From NCBI RefSeq assembly GCF_020497125.1, contig NC_059077.1, positions 22,266,840-22,330,839 of the forward strand: a DNA stretch of 64,000 nt, read 5' to 3'. The stretch comes from Mauremys mutica. Taxonomy: Eukaryota > Chordata > Testudines > Geoemydidae. The notes under the pieces were generated by a model, which saw nothing but the letters and a program-made list of their open reading frames with translations, had not been told where the DNA came from and ran no database searches. Below are positions 24,233 through 34,655 of this stretch, one piece after another (the stretch's first letter is position 1; each line of letters opens with the position of its first letter). The position numbers were made by a program, and so were the translations under genes.

Positions 24233-25983
24233 CCAGGGGTCTGTACTGGGACCAGTCCTATTCAACATATTCATAAATGATCTGGAAAAAGTGGTAAACA
24301 GTGAGGTGGCGAAATTTGCAGATGATACAAAAGTACTCAAGATAGTTAAGTACCAAGCAGACTCCAAAGAGCTCACAAAACTGGGTGACTGGGTGTGGCA
24401 GGGCGACAACTCACCGGTGCAATGCCTCCTGCTGGTTGTCCAGGGAATTAGCTCTTTTCCAGCTCCAGAGTGCCCTCTGCCAGCTGATGCCTCACCTGAT
24501 GCTGGCCCCGTGTCCCTCCTGGACCCCAGTGCCCTTTAACTAGGGGTTCTGCCCACCAAAGTACCCCCTCACTCTGGGTCTCCCCTCCCAGGAGAACACC
24601 CAACCCCCTATCCCCACCTTGCCTCAGTGGTTACTGCCAGTCTCCATTTAGCCCCTGCTCACTGGGGCAGACAGCAGTCTGCAAACCACTCATCATCAGC
24701 AAGGGAGGTTGGACCAGCTGCCTCTGCCTATTTCTGGGCTGCCCCTCTGCAGCCCTAGTACCCTTTTGTGGGCCCTTAACTCGGCCTGCAGCCTGAGGCT
24801 TTGCTAGGCTGGAGCTCCCCAGCTCCCTCTACCCTTCCTCAGCACTGCTCCACCCTAGGTACCCTTCTCAGCTTCCCAGGCAGCCAGGTCCTTCTCTCTC
24901 TAGGGAGTGTCTCTCCAGCCTCTGACCCTCAGCCCTCTTATAGGGTCAGCTGTGGCCTGATTGGGGAGTGGCCTCACCTGTGGCTGCTTCCCCAATCAGC
25001 CTTTCTTTCCCCAGCTTTAGCCCTTTCCAGGGCTGTTTTAACCCCTCCAGGCAGGAGCAGAGAGGCCACCCAGTAGCCCGGGCAACAAAATGGCAGATGA
25101 AATTGTTGATAAATGCACATTGGAAAACATAATCCCAACTATACATATAAAATGATGGGGTCCAAATTAGCTGTTACCACTCAAGAAAGAGATCTTGGGG
25201 TCATTGTGGATAGTTCTCTGAAAACATCCATTCAATGTGCAGCGGCAGTCAAAAAAGTTAACAGAATGTTGGGCATCATTAAGAAAGGGATAGATAATAA
25301 GACAGAAAATATCATATTGCCTCTATAAATCCATGGTACACCCACATCTTGAATACTGCGTACAGATGTGGTCATCCCATCTCAAAAAAGATACATTGGA
25401 ATTGGAAAGGTTTAATAAAAGGGCAACAAAAATGAGTAGGATATGGAACGGCTGCCGTATGAGAAGCGATTAATAAGACTGTGACTTTTCAGCTTGGAAA
25501 AGAAACGACTAAGGTGGAATATGATAGAGGTCTATAAAATCATGATGACTGGTGTGGAGAAAGAAAATAAGGAAGTGTTATTTACTCCTACTCATAACAC
25601 AAGAACTAGGGGTCATCAAATAAAATTAATATGCAGCAGGTTTGAAACAAACAAAAGGAAGTATTTTTTCACACAATGCACAATCACCCTGTGGAACTCC
25701 TTGTCAGAGGATGTTGTGAAGGCCAAGACTATAACAGGGTTCAAAAAAGAACTAGATAAGTTGATGGAGAAAAGGTCCATCAATGGCTAGTAGTCAGGAT
25801 GGGCAGGGATGGTGTCCCTAGCCTCTGTTTGCCAGAAGCTGGGAATGGGCGACAGAGGATGGCTCACTTGATTATTACCTGTTCTGTTCATTCCCTCTGA
25901 AGCACCTGGCATTGGCCACAGCTGGAAGACAGGATACTGGGCTAAATGAACCTTTGGTCTGACCCAATATGAACGTTCTTATG
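24233..25983 (+). pseudogene. CR1 LINE, RT to 3' end, split by a solo LTR
   Basis: Begins GTACCCCAGGGGTCTGTACT (RT 'PQGSVLGP' region), passes the catalytic box as KFADDTKVLKI, and is interrupted at 24393. It resumes at 25083 with AACAAAATGGCAGATGAAAT, passes the thumb region ([37 protein letters not shown]) and ends with the 3' tail GGTCTGACCCAATATGAACG then TTCTTATG at 25983. It is 5'-truncated with several frameshifts. The CR1 protein would act on its own RNA, but this copy cannot. Confidence 0.93.
24394..25077 (-). mobile_element. Solo LTR inside CR1
   Basis: A 684-bp insertion breaks CR1 between CTGGG (24389-24393) and CCGGG (25078-25082), a 5-bp target duplication with one mismatch. On the minus strand it has CTATAAGAG (24935-24943) as a TATA box. 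The plus-strand edge starts TGTGGC, so the minus copy ends in GCCACA. The opposite edge has lost its TG. There are no internal genes, so it is a solo LTR left by recombination. Gypsy or endogenous retrovirus cannot be decided. Confidence 0.88.
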
Positions 25984-26195
25984 ATGCAGGGAAAAGTTAA
26001 AAAAAAACAACAACAATTGGGGTGTAAAGGTGAGGGTAATATTTGGAGTGAAAAGTGTCTTGAGTAGGGATCTGAAGAAAGAAAATAAGGTTGTGTCATC
26101 AAGGTTAGAGCATTTTCCTATGCTTTCTTTCAACCCTGAGGCAGAATTTTGTCTATCTGAACTATATAGTTGAAGGGCATCAGCTAGTAGTCAGT

Positions 26196-28838
26196 GCGTC
26201 AGAATATCAGGGTTGGAAGGGACCTCAGGAGGTCATCTAGTCCAACCCCCTGCTCAAAACAGGACCAATCCCCAACTAAATCATCCCAGCCAGGGTTTTG
26301 TCAAGCCTGACCTTAAAAACCTCTAAGGAAGGAGATTCGACCACCTCCTTAGGTAACCCATTCCAGTGCTTCACCACCCTCCTAGTGAAAATGTTTTTTC
26401 CTAATATCCAACCTAAACCTCCCCCACTGCAACTTGAGACTGTTACTCCTTGTTCTGTTATCTGGTACCACTGAGAACAGTCTAGAACCATTCTCTTCGG
26501 AACCCCCTTTCAGGTAGTTGAAAGCAGCTATCGAATCCCCCCTCATTCTTCTCTTCTGCAGACTAAACAATCCCAGTTCCCTCAGCCTCTCCTCATAAGT
26601 CATGTGCTCCAGCCCCCTAATCATTTTTGTTGCCCTCCGCTGGACTTTTTCCAATTTTTCCACATCCTTCTTGTAGTGTGGGGCCCAAAACTGGACACAG
26701 TACTCCAGATGAGACCTCACCAATGTCAAATAGAGGGGAACGATCACGTCTCTGGATCTGCTGGCAATGCCCTACTTATACAGCCCAAAATGCCATTAGG
26801 CTTCTTGGCAACAAGGGCACACTGTAGACTCATATCCAGCTTCTCCTCCACTGTAACCCCTAGGTCCTTTTCTGCAGAACTGCTGCCTAGCCACTCGGTC
26901 CCTAGTCTGTAGCAGTGCATGGGATTCTTCCTTCCTAAATGCAGGACTCTGCACTTGTCCTTGTTGAACATCATCAGATTTTTTTTGGCCCAATGATTTG
27001 TCTAGGTTCCTCTGTATCCTATCCCTACCCTCCAGCATATCTACCACTCCTCCCATTTTTTTGTCATTTGCAAACTTGCTGAGGCTGCAGTCCATGCCAT
27101 CCTCCAGATCATTAATGAAGATATTGAACAAAACTGGCCCCAGGACTGACCCTTGGGGCACTCTACTTGATACCATCTGCCAAGTAGACATGGAGCCATT
27201 GATCACAACCCGTTGAGCCTGATGATCTAGCCAGCTTTCTATCCACCTTTTAGTCAATTCCACCAGCCCATACTTCTTTAACTTGCTGGCAAGAATACTG
27301 TGGGAGACTGTACCAAAACCTTTGCTAAAGTCAAGGAATAGCACGTCCACTGCTTTCCCCTCATCCACAGAGCCAGTTATCTCATCATAGAAGGCAATTA
27401 AGTTAGTCAGGAATGACTTGCCCTTGGTGAATCCATGCTGACTGTTCTCGATCACTTCCCTTTCCTCTAAGTGCCTCAGAATTGAGTCCTTGAGGACCTG
27501 CTCCATGATTTTTCCAGGGACTGAGGTGAGGCTGACTGGCCTGTAGTTCCCCGGATCCTCCTCCTTCCCTTTTTTAAAGATTGGCACTACATTAGCCTTT
27601 TTCCAGTCATCCGAGACCTCCCCCGATCACCATGAGTTTTCAAAGATAATGGCCAATGGCTCTGCAATCACATCCGCCAACTCCTTTAGCACCCTCGGAT
27701 GCAGCGCATCCAGCCCCATGGACTTGTACTCATCCAGCTTTTCTAAATAGTCCTGAACCATTTCTTTCTCCACAGAGGGCTCGTCACCTCCTCCCCATGC
27801 TGTGCTGCCCAGTGCAGCAGTCTGGGAGCTGACCTTGTTTGTGAAGACAGACAGGGGCGGCTCTAGATATTTTGCCACCCCAAGCACGGCAGGCAGGCTG
27901 CCTTCTGTGGCTTGCCTGCGGGAGGTCCCTGGTCCTGTGGATTAGGCGGTACGCCTGCGGGAGGTCCGCTGAAGCCACGGGACCAGCGGACCCTCCACAG
28001 GCATGCCGTCGAAGGCAACCTGCCTGCCGCCCTCGCGGCGACTGGCAGAGTGCCCCCTGTGGCTTGCCGCCCCAGGCACACACTTGGCGTGCTGGTGCCT
28101 GGAGCCGCCCCTGAAGACAGAGGCAAAGAAAGCATTGAATACATTAGCTTTTTCCACATCCTCTGTCATTAGTTTGCCTCCCTCATTCAATAAGGGCCCC
28201 ACACTTTTCTTAACTTTCTTCTTGTTGCTAACATACCTGAAGAAACCCTTCTTGTTACTCTTAACATCTCTTGCTAGCTGCAACTCCAAGTGTGATTTGG
28301 CCTTCCTGATTTCACTTCTGCAAGCCTGAGCAATATTTTTATACTCCTCCCTGGTCATTTTGTCCAATTTTCCACTTCTTGTAAGCTTCTTTTTTGTGTT
28401 TAAGATCAGCAAGGATTTCACTGTTAAGCCAAGCTGGTCGCCTGCCATATTTACTATTCTTTCTACACATCGGGATGGTTTGTTCCTGCAACCTCAATAA
28501 GGATTCTTTAAAATACAGCCAGCTCTCCTGGACTCTTTTCCCCCTCATGTTGTTCTCCCAGGGGATTTTGCCCATCAGCTCCCTGCGGGAGTCAAAGTCT
28601 GCTTTTCTGAAGTCCAGGGTCCATATTCTGCTGCTCTCCTTTCTTCCTTGTGTCAGGATCCTGAACTTGACCATCTCATGATCACTGCCTCCCAGGTTCC
28701 CATCCACTTTTGCTTCCCCTACTAATTCTTCCCGGTTTGTGAGCAGCAGGTCAAGAAGAGCTCTGCCCCTAGTTGGTTCCTCCAGCACTTCCAGCAGGAA
28801 ATTGTCCCCTACACTTTCCAAAAGCTTCCTGGAATGCT
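26196..28838 (-). pseudogene. CR1 LINE ORF2 relic (endonuclease end, RT, 3' tail)
   Basis: The longest LINE here runs leftward. At 28339-28821 it has the last endonuclease part, LLDLLLTNREELVGEA with the GGSDHEMVKF box (catalytic SDH motif), then the linker. RT follows: RPVSLTSVPGKIMEQVL, FLDFSKGFGTVSHS, PQGSVLGPVLFNIFINDL. The catalytic box reads FANDKK instead of FADDTK, so a metal-binding aspartate is lost. The thumb ([20 protein letters not shown]) and the tail, which on the plus strand is ATATCAGGGTTGGAAGGGAC, follow at 26196-26750. It is 5'-truncated, multiply frameshifted and split by a hAT MITE. Confidence 0.95.
27852..28113. mobile_element. 262-bp hAT MITE with perfect 8-bp target duplication
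   Basis: Ends are CAGGGGCGGCTCTAG and CTGGAGCCGCCCCTG. The CR1 octamer AAGACAGA is exactly duplicated at 27844-27851 and 28114-28121. It is GC-rich with GCCACCCCAAGCACGGC near the left end, typical of a young reptile hAT family. Removing it and one octamer restores continuous CR1 text. There is no transposase. Confidence 0.96.
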
Positions 28839-28839
28839 T

Positions 28840-29210
28840 TCAGTCCTCAGAATCACAAGTTCAGATCCTGGCAGCATTAACTAGACCATCTTCATTCCAA
28901 AGTAGGTGAATTCCAAACCATGCCATGTAATGTGTGTGGGGTGTTTTAGATGAGATTTCTTTGACAGACAAGAATGATAACTTGGCATTTTTAGTAAAAA
29001 TAATGATTTACCCTTCTGTCCTTGGCTAGTGTTTTACCCTTGTGTCTCTGCCCATATTATTGTTTGCAGAATACTGATTTGTTGCCTCCTTTCGTCCTTG
29101 TGATGGCCATGGCTACATTTCCGTGGCAAGGACCTGTATATACTGTAGTTTGTAAAGTACTTTGGGAACTTTTGGGGTGAAACGTGCTATACAAATGTAA
29201 ATATTCTCTT
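28840..29210 (+). repeat. L2/L3-type LINE 3' tail
   Basis: GTTTGTAAAGTACTTTGGGA then GTGAAACGTGCTATACAAAT is the stem-loop tail pattern of L2-type elements, preceded by GATGGCCATGGCTACATTTC. The upstream limit is uncertain. Confidence 0.5.
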
Positions 29211-29254
29211 ACTTAGGAGTGGTGATTCTCCAGAGGCACATAAACAGTGTTTGA

Positions 29255-30110
29255 GTCCTAAAAAACAAAGTACCGGTACTTGAATGCTGTTCTGGCTCCC
29301 CCAAAACATGCCAGAACGGTGTATACTTTTTAATTGCTCACCTGTATCCCCAGCTACAGGGAGGGAGACCATGATGAGGCCATGGAGAAGAGCAGCACCC
29401 TGGCCAGACTGGCCAGGCTCTTGGCCCAGAGCAGCAGGTCCTGCAGGCATGGGCACAGCAGGGCCAGTGAGGTGAATCACAGCACTGCCGGGATAAACAT
29501 GCCCAGGCAACTTTTGCACCAATAGGAGCAGAGCCAGGTCCTGGCCTTGGGCAGCAGGCACAACAGCAGCTACGAATGCTGCAGCTTGATCTGCTCCTAG
29601 CAGGGCCTGAGCAGGAGTCCACCAGCTCTGGATGCATGTGCTAGGATGAAGCTGGCTAGCTCTCCCCCTCCCACAGTTCTGCCAACCTAAGGTAACCAGT
29701 GGCTGAGGTCCTGCCTGGCCCCTAGGGAAACCACATACTTGATGGCCCTGGAGATGAGCTGGAGCATGGTGCTCTTGGAACTCCATATCCTGCCGGCTCT
29801 AACCTAGCAGCATGCTCCACTGGGCTGGGATTGAGTTGCCACACCTGGCCAGTCCCCACTCCTCAAAGCCTCTGGGCTGGGGCAACTGCTTGCTTGCTCA
29901 TTGCCCAGCCATGGCCTGGTTCCCTTGGTGAATAAGAGATGGAGGCAGGGGGAAGGAATCACCATGCTTCATTTCTATTGCCACTATGTGGAGGCTGGCA
30001 GTGCTCCAGGCCTCCAAAAAGCAGTACTGGAATGGTACTCCGGCTCCCCCAACAGTACTGGAATGGCATTCCAACACAACTCGAGCAGGGCACGCAAAAA
30101 GCTGCAGAGG
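29255..30110. repeat. Unclassified GC-rich repeat with GTACCGGTAC motif
   Basis: AAGTACCGGTACTTGAATGC, TTCTGGCTCCCCCAAAAC and, at the other side, GTACTGGAATGGTACTCCGG and CTCCCCCAACAGTACTGG look like related edge modules. The interior is GC-rich and gives 199-codon minus frames without any known domain. I recall similar text from turtle genomes but cannot name the family. Confidence 0.4.
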
Positions 30111-30880
30111 TCTAAGATTAATTTGTTGTAACTTTTCTCAGTATACACAGACATCAGGCATTTGGAAGAAAATATTGATAAATATTAAAATGTGGATAAA
30201 ATGCACTAGATTGTACCAGTGAGTGCTTTCAGTTATGAAAGCAGAGTCCTAGAATTCTGATTTCACTCCATCTTTACACCAAGATCTTTATCAATGAAAC
30301 ATTGTTTCTGCAAATGAATGCAATCATTTTATTTATTGTAATCTTGTCTTTATTAAAAAAAAAAACCCACACTTGCCATTGTTATAATTACCTTTTATAA
30401 CTTTTTCTGAACTTGCTTTAGTAGTGGATGGAATATGCTTAACATACAGACTCATGAGAATGTTTCAAAGTCAATGTTAATGGTAAACTTTCCCTCTTAG
30501 TCTGAACTAGCCAAACTTTGCTTTATTTATATATGACATACTTTACAAGTGAATTCATTATATAAATGATCATTATATATAATGATTAATTATAATGATA
30601 CATTTGAATATATCACATCACCTGAACAGTTTAATGGAATTCTTTCCTTGTAATTTACCATACTCTTATAATATACTATATACAAAATAGTGGTTAAATG
30701 AAATGATCTTCCTTGGTACTATTTGAACAAACTTTGGAAATCTGAGTTTCTGTTATGTAATAATTGCCTTATGAAGTAACCTTATTTATATAGCAACATA
30801 CAGTAGCAGAACTTTTTGTTCAGCCCATGAAAAAGACAACAGCAGTTGAATTTTACTTCTATTTTTTAAAAGCAAATCAA
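30111..30880. other. Unassigned A+T-rich DNA
   Basis: It contains an A-rich run at about 30354-30365 and a TATATAATGATTAATTATAA-like AT-rich stretch near 30560-30600. No gene is seen. Confidence 0.45.
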
Positions 30881-30881
30881 T

Positions 30882-30990
30882 GGGGCCTGATTCTGATCTA
30901 AGTTACACAGGTGTAAATCAGGAGTAATGCCAGGAGTCAGAGCTACACTGGCTTAAAACTGCTGCATAGGAGACCAGAATTAGACCTTTA
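30882..30990. repeat. Palindromic amniote MITE (GGGCCTGATTCTGATCT)
   Basis: GGGGCCTGATTCTGATCTAA on the left and GACCAGAATTAGACC on the right are diverged inverted ends, with ACACAGGTGTAAATCAGGAG between. Related pieces are at 50508-50602 and about 54545-54595. Confidence 0.55.
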
Positions 30991-30999
30991 GTAGTTGTG

Positions 31000-31920
31000 G
31001 AAGGTACTAGAAGGATAGCACTGGAAAATGAACTTCCCTTAGCTAAAGTTTCACTCATATCGATCACCCTGTCCATTACCAAAGTGTCTTGACCCCTTTC
31101 TAGTAATGAAAGGGTAGTTCCTTCTCCATGTCTATTTAGTTCTTGGTTTCTCTACTGAGACTGCCAAGTGCCAGTTAACGTCATTTATGATGGTAGTTGA
31201 ATTGCGTTCCTAAAAGAGCTCAGAAGACCTTGCTTTTTACTAACTCAGAAGAAAAAAGTGGAGTTTGTGTATGTGAATTCAATATTTTCTATGAATATTT
31301 AGGTGCTTTTTCTCCATTTTAACCACAATATAAATCAACATAGAAAACAATGTAGGTTTTGGCATTCATGTCATGTTAGTTTTGAGTGGTGAATGCATAC
31401 CAGGTTTGGGAATTACAAAAGCTGCTTGTGTGGTATGTTACAGTTTTTTCCAGTGTAACTACAAGAATATTTGAGCTGTCCATGTCCTAAATTCTGTATC
31501 ATGCCCCTTGGCATAGATAACTGGGCTTTCCCACTGAGCACTAGGACTACACTATTAGTTTAATACTGAGTATGGCTTAAAAAAAAAAAAGATGAGCGGC
31601 CTCCCTGAATAGTTAAGTTAAAATGGTGCTTCTGTGGAATCCATGTTGTTGATTATGTAGACAAGTGAAATATTTTCTAATGCTTGCAAGATACAATACA
31701 CAAAATCTAATGAAATGTATTTCCAGAACTAAATCAAATTTTTTTTCTTCATTCGCTAACACTCCTTATCTGAGTAAAATTCTCACTTCAGCGGTTTTAT
31801 TCTGGATCAAATTCAGGCACCTTTGGAAAACTCCCACTACATTTTTGAGACCAGAATTTGTACCTTTGTAGTAGTTAGGGAGTGTGAATAGGGTTCTCAA
31901 AAGGTAGGAAATTGGAACAT
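31000..31920. other. Unassigned DNA
   Basis: There is an A12 run near 31580-31590. No coding or element signal can be supported. Confidence 0.4.
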
Positions 31921-32445
31921 CGAAATAGCCATATTGGAACACATCAGTAATCCTTTTAATCCACTATCCTACCTGTGATAGTGGCCCCTATCAGAGCTGC
32001 AGAAGAATGTATGCGGAAACTCTGGAGTAGAAAACTGTCATAATATTCCCAGAAGAGAAATTTCTTCCTAATCCCATTAGTTAATGGTTGGTTTAAACAC
32101 AAGGAATGAGGTCCCTATTTTTTAAGCTTATCTTATGTAACAGTTTAACCATTTTTTGAATATGAGCAAGGTTTTGCCATCAATAACTTCTTGTGGTAAC
32201 AAGTTGTTCAGTTAGATGTGCAGTTAAAAAACAACTTCCTTTTACCAATTTTAAATTTGTTGCCTTTCAGTTTCATCGGATGCCTCCTTGCTCTTGTGTT
32301 ATGAGAGAGGGTAAATAGGAGAATTAAGTTTACTTTCTCTATATCATTCATATGTACGTCCCTTTTCACACAGAAATCTTATCCAATCATGTCTGTTAGT
32401 CTTTTTTGAGCCCCTTCTATTTCTCCTGTTCTGAAACTAAGGGTG
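31921..32445 (-). mobile_element. Old CR1-type LINE 3' end
   Basis: Reads as the reverse complement of a CR1 3' region: AGCCATATTGGAACACATCA, then CAGAAGAGAAATTTCTTCCT, ATTTGTTGCCTTTCAGTTTC, CTTGTGTTATGAGAGAGGG and CCTTCTATTTCTCCTGTTC. It is diverged and has no open frame. It is the oldest-looking CR1 copy in the window. Confidence 0.75.
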
Positions 32446-32500
32446 TATCTACACCACAGTCACTGAGTGACGCAGTTAGGTTGATCTGATTATTATGTGT
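32441..32500. mobile_element. MITE end fragment
   Basis: AAGGGTGTATCTACACCACA and GACGCAGTTAGGTTGATCTG resemble the ends of the MITE at 12346-12577. It is only one end. Confidence 0.4.
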
Positions 32501-34439
32501 AAAGCTGATCTGAGATTTTATTTCATAGTGTTTTTAATTACCCTGGAGAGGCTTCACTTCTGACAACGATGTAACAAACACAGTAAGGGACATGTCATCA
32601 CTGCAGAGACGGTGTGCAGGAGGGGAGGGGAGAGGAAGGAACACCTTCTCTTGCCACAGACGAGTGTGCACCTCTGATACACACCGGTTCTTGAATCTTT
32701 GTGTGAATATCTGTGTTTCACGTTTTTCTCACTGGTTTGAGAAACAGTAACATTCCACAAGGCCAAGCATTACAGCGCACGTGCTTCAGTGTCCCACAAA
32801 TTCTATTGAAAATGAACATAAATTGCTGCTTAATAGGGTTATTTAATTTTGACAATTTTGATGGAAATTTGTTATATTTAAGGCGGTGGTTTTGCCCCTG
32901 TTTTTCTCATTTGTGCACTGTGATGCTTTATAGGATGCAAAGTGAAAACCCAGATGTTCAGAGCTTGAAGACACCAAAATGTTGGTTTGGCTGAAATGGT
33001 GGTGGCCACATAAAAGCACTGAATTTTCCCCCATTTCATGTGGCTTTTTACTAGGTTGGACATAAATGTAACCGGATGAGACTAAGTAACAGATCCAAAC
33101 TTACCGTAGTGGGTAAAAAAAAGTGACCTCTAAAGACGAGTTGAGCTGAGCATATTTTCTGATCTGTGGTTACCTCCAAGCACAAATGGGCATGTAGAGG
33201 ACCTCAGTGGGTGCAGTATTTTGACAGCCAGCATTAATGCCAGTGATCATTGCCAGTATTATGGACATTTTTCCAGGAAGTGCTCCCCCAGCATAATTTC
33301 CAGAGATGAAACCACATTGCTGGCTAATATTAATTGGCAGACATTATAACATTAGTCCCACAAATATGCTTTTTTAAAGGTGGTACTTCCTAGCTGGTAA
33401 GCCTATAAATCAAGAATTGGTAATAGGGAGTGGGTTACCCAGGAGAAGACAAATATGTTGAGTATTTGACTTGTGATACATTTTTACAGCAAATTGTTTG
33501 TTATAAATATATCAGTCACCAGCATAGTTCTACAGCTTCTCAAGCTTTCTTTTTAACTTGCCAGTGAGACTTCAGGAAAGAAATGTAAAAGTTTCATAGT
33601 AAAGAGTTTAAAGAATTTCCACTATACAATAAGTGTTAATAAACCTGAGTTTTCTTTAAACCCTCAGGGATTTGGAAAGATACTTTTCTATAATACTGGT
33701 AATATGTATGCAAGACCAAGAGACAAAATTATGGGAATCTTTCCTGGAAAGAGCTCTGATACTAGCAGAATCATTTAATGGAGTTCTAAAATACATGGAC
33801 ATGAGCACACTTTGCCAAGAAGCCATTTAAGTGGTCCAAATGAACAAGTAAGGGAGCCCTGAAGTGGAACCTCGTATTCAAAGAGTGCAAAAGTCTGGAA
33901 ATGGGATAGGAAGTCAGACCTAATCCAAATAATTCTCAGAAAATCATTTTGATCAAGTATTGGGCAAAAGAGAACAGGGAAACCATTAGAATAGGGATGA
34001 TCAAAGTAAGGCCCGTGAGCTGAATAGAGCAGAGGACAGGCACCTTAGAAATCCCCAAATTATAATTATATAAGGCCTTGTATTTCTACTCTCCAACACG
34101 TGGCTGTTGTTGTCCTTATTGCAAAGGTGCTGAGAAAGATTGCATGTTATAACCTTTGTCTATACAGGCTGTACTTCTGCATTACAGATGGGTATAGCTG
34201 CAGTCAGCCTCCTTTGGACAAAGTCTGAATATCCCTTTGTTTCCAAATATAAATGCCATAGACATATGGACACAGAATTACAGTGAAAGCTTTGGATGTT
34301 TGGCTCCAATGGTACCCCTCAACAACACTACATTGCAACACAGAGCTATTTTGCTTTGGTAAGTGTTTAAGGCTACATTTAACTGTGATAAAGTTTTGTT
34401 AGTTTGCATTGTTTGGGTTGTTTGTCTTTCTATATTGAA
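32501..34439. other. Unassigned DNA
   Basis: Near 33993-34025, GGGATGATCAAAGTAAGGCC recalls a hAT end, but it is too short to call. Otherwise no supportable feature. Confidence 0.4.
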
Positions 34440-34655
34440 AGGTTCCCACACTATGGTGTGTGGATGGACCACTGGTGGTCCGCAGAACACTTACTTATGG
34501 TATATGTTACACAGTGCTGGCTCTCCTCCTTGTTTCCAGCTGCTTTTACAGGTATGCAGGCTCTACTTCGCAAAAGGGAGCCTGGAAGCCATAGACACAG
34601 CTGGAAACAAGGAGGAGACAGTGTCACTTCCTTGTCTATGGGTTGCTGCTACATA
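34440..34655. mobile_element. hAT-like MITE fragment with an internal hairpin
   Basis: GTTCCCACACTATGGTGTGT and GACCACTGGTGGTCCGCAGA resemble a hAT non-autonomous family. Exact 21-bp inverted arms lie at 34522-34542 and 34598-34618 (beginning TCTCCTCCTTGTTTCCAGCT), with 55 bases between. The right terminus is not seen. Confidence 0.55.

Noticed and set aside
29187..29786. 199-codon minus frame
   Set aside because: It lies inside a GC-rich unclassified repeat. Overlapping frames on both strands are open and no domain is seen.
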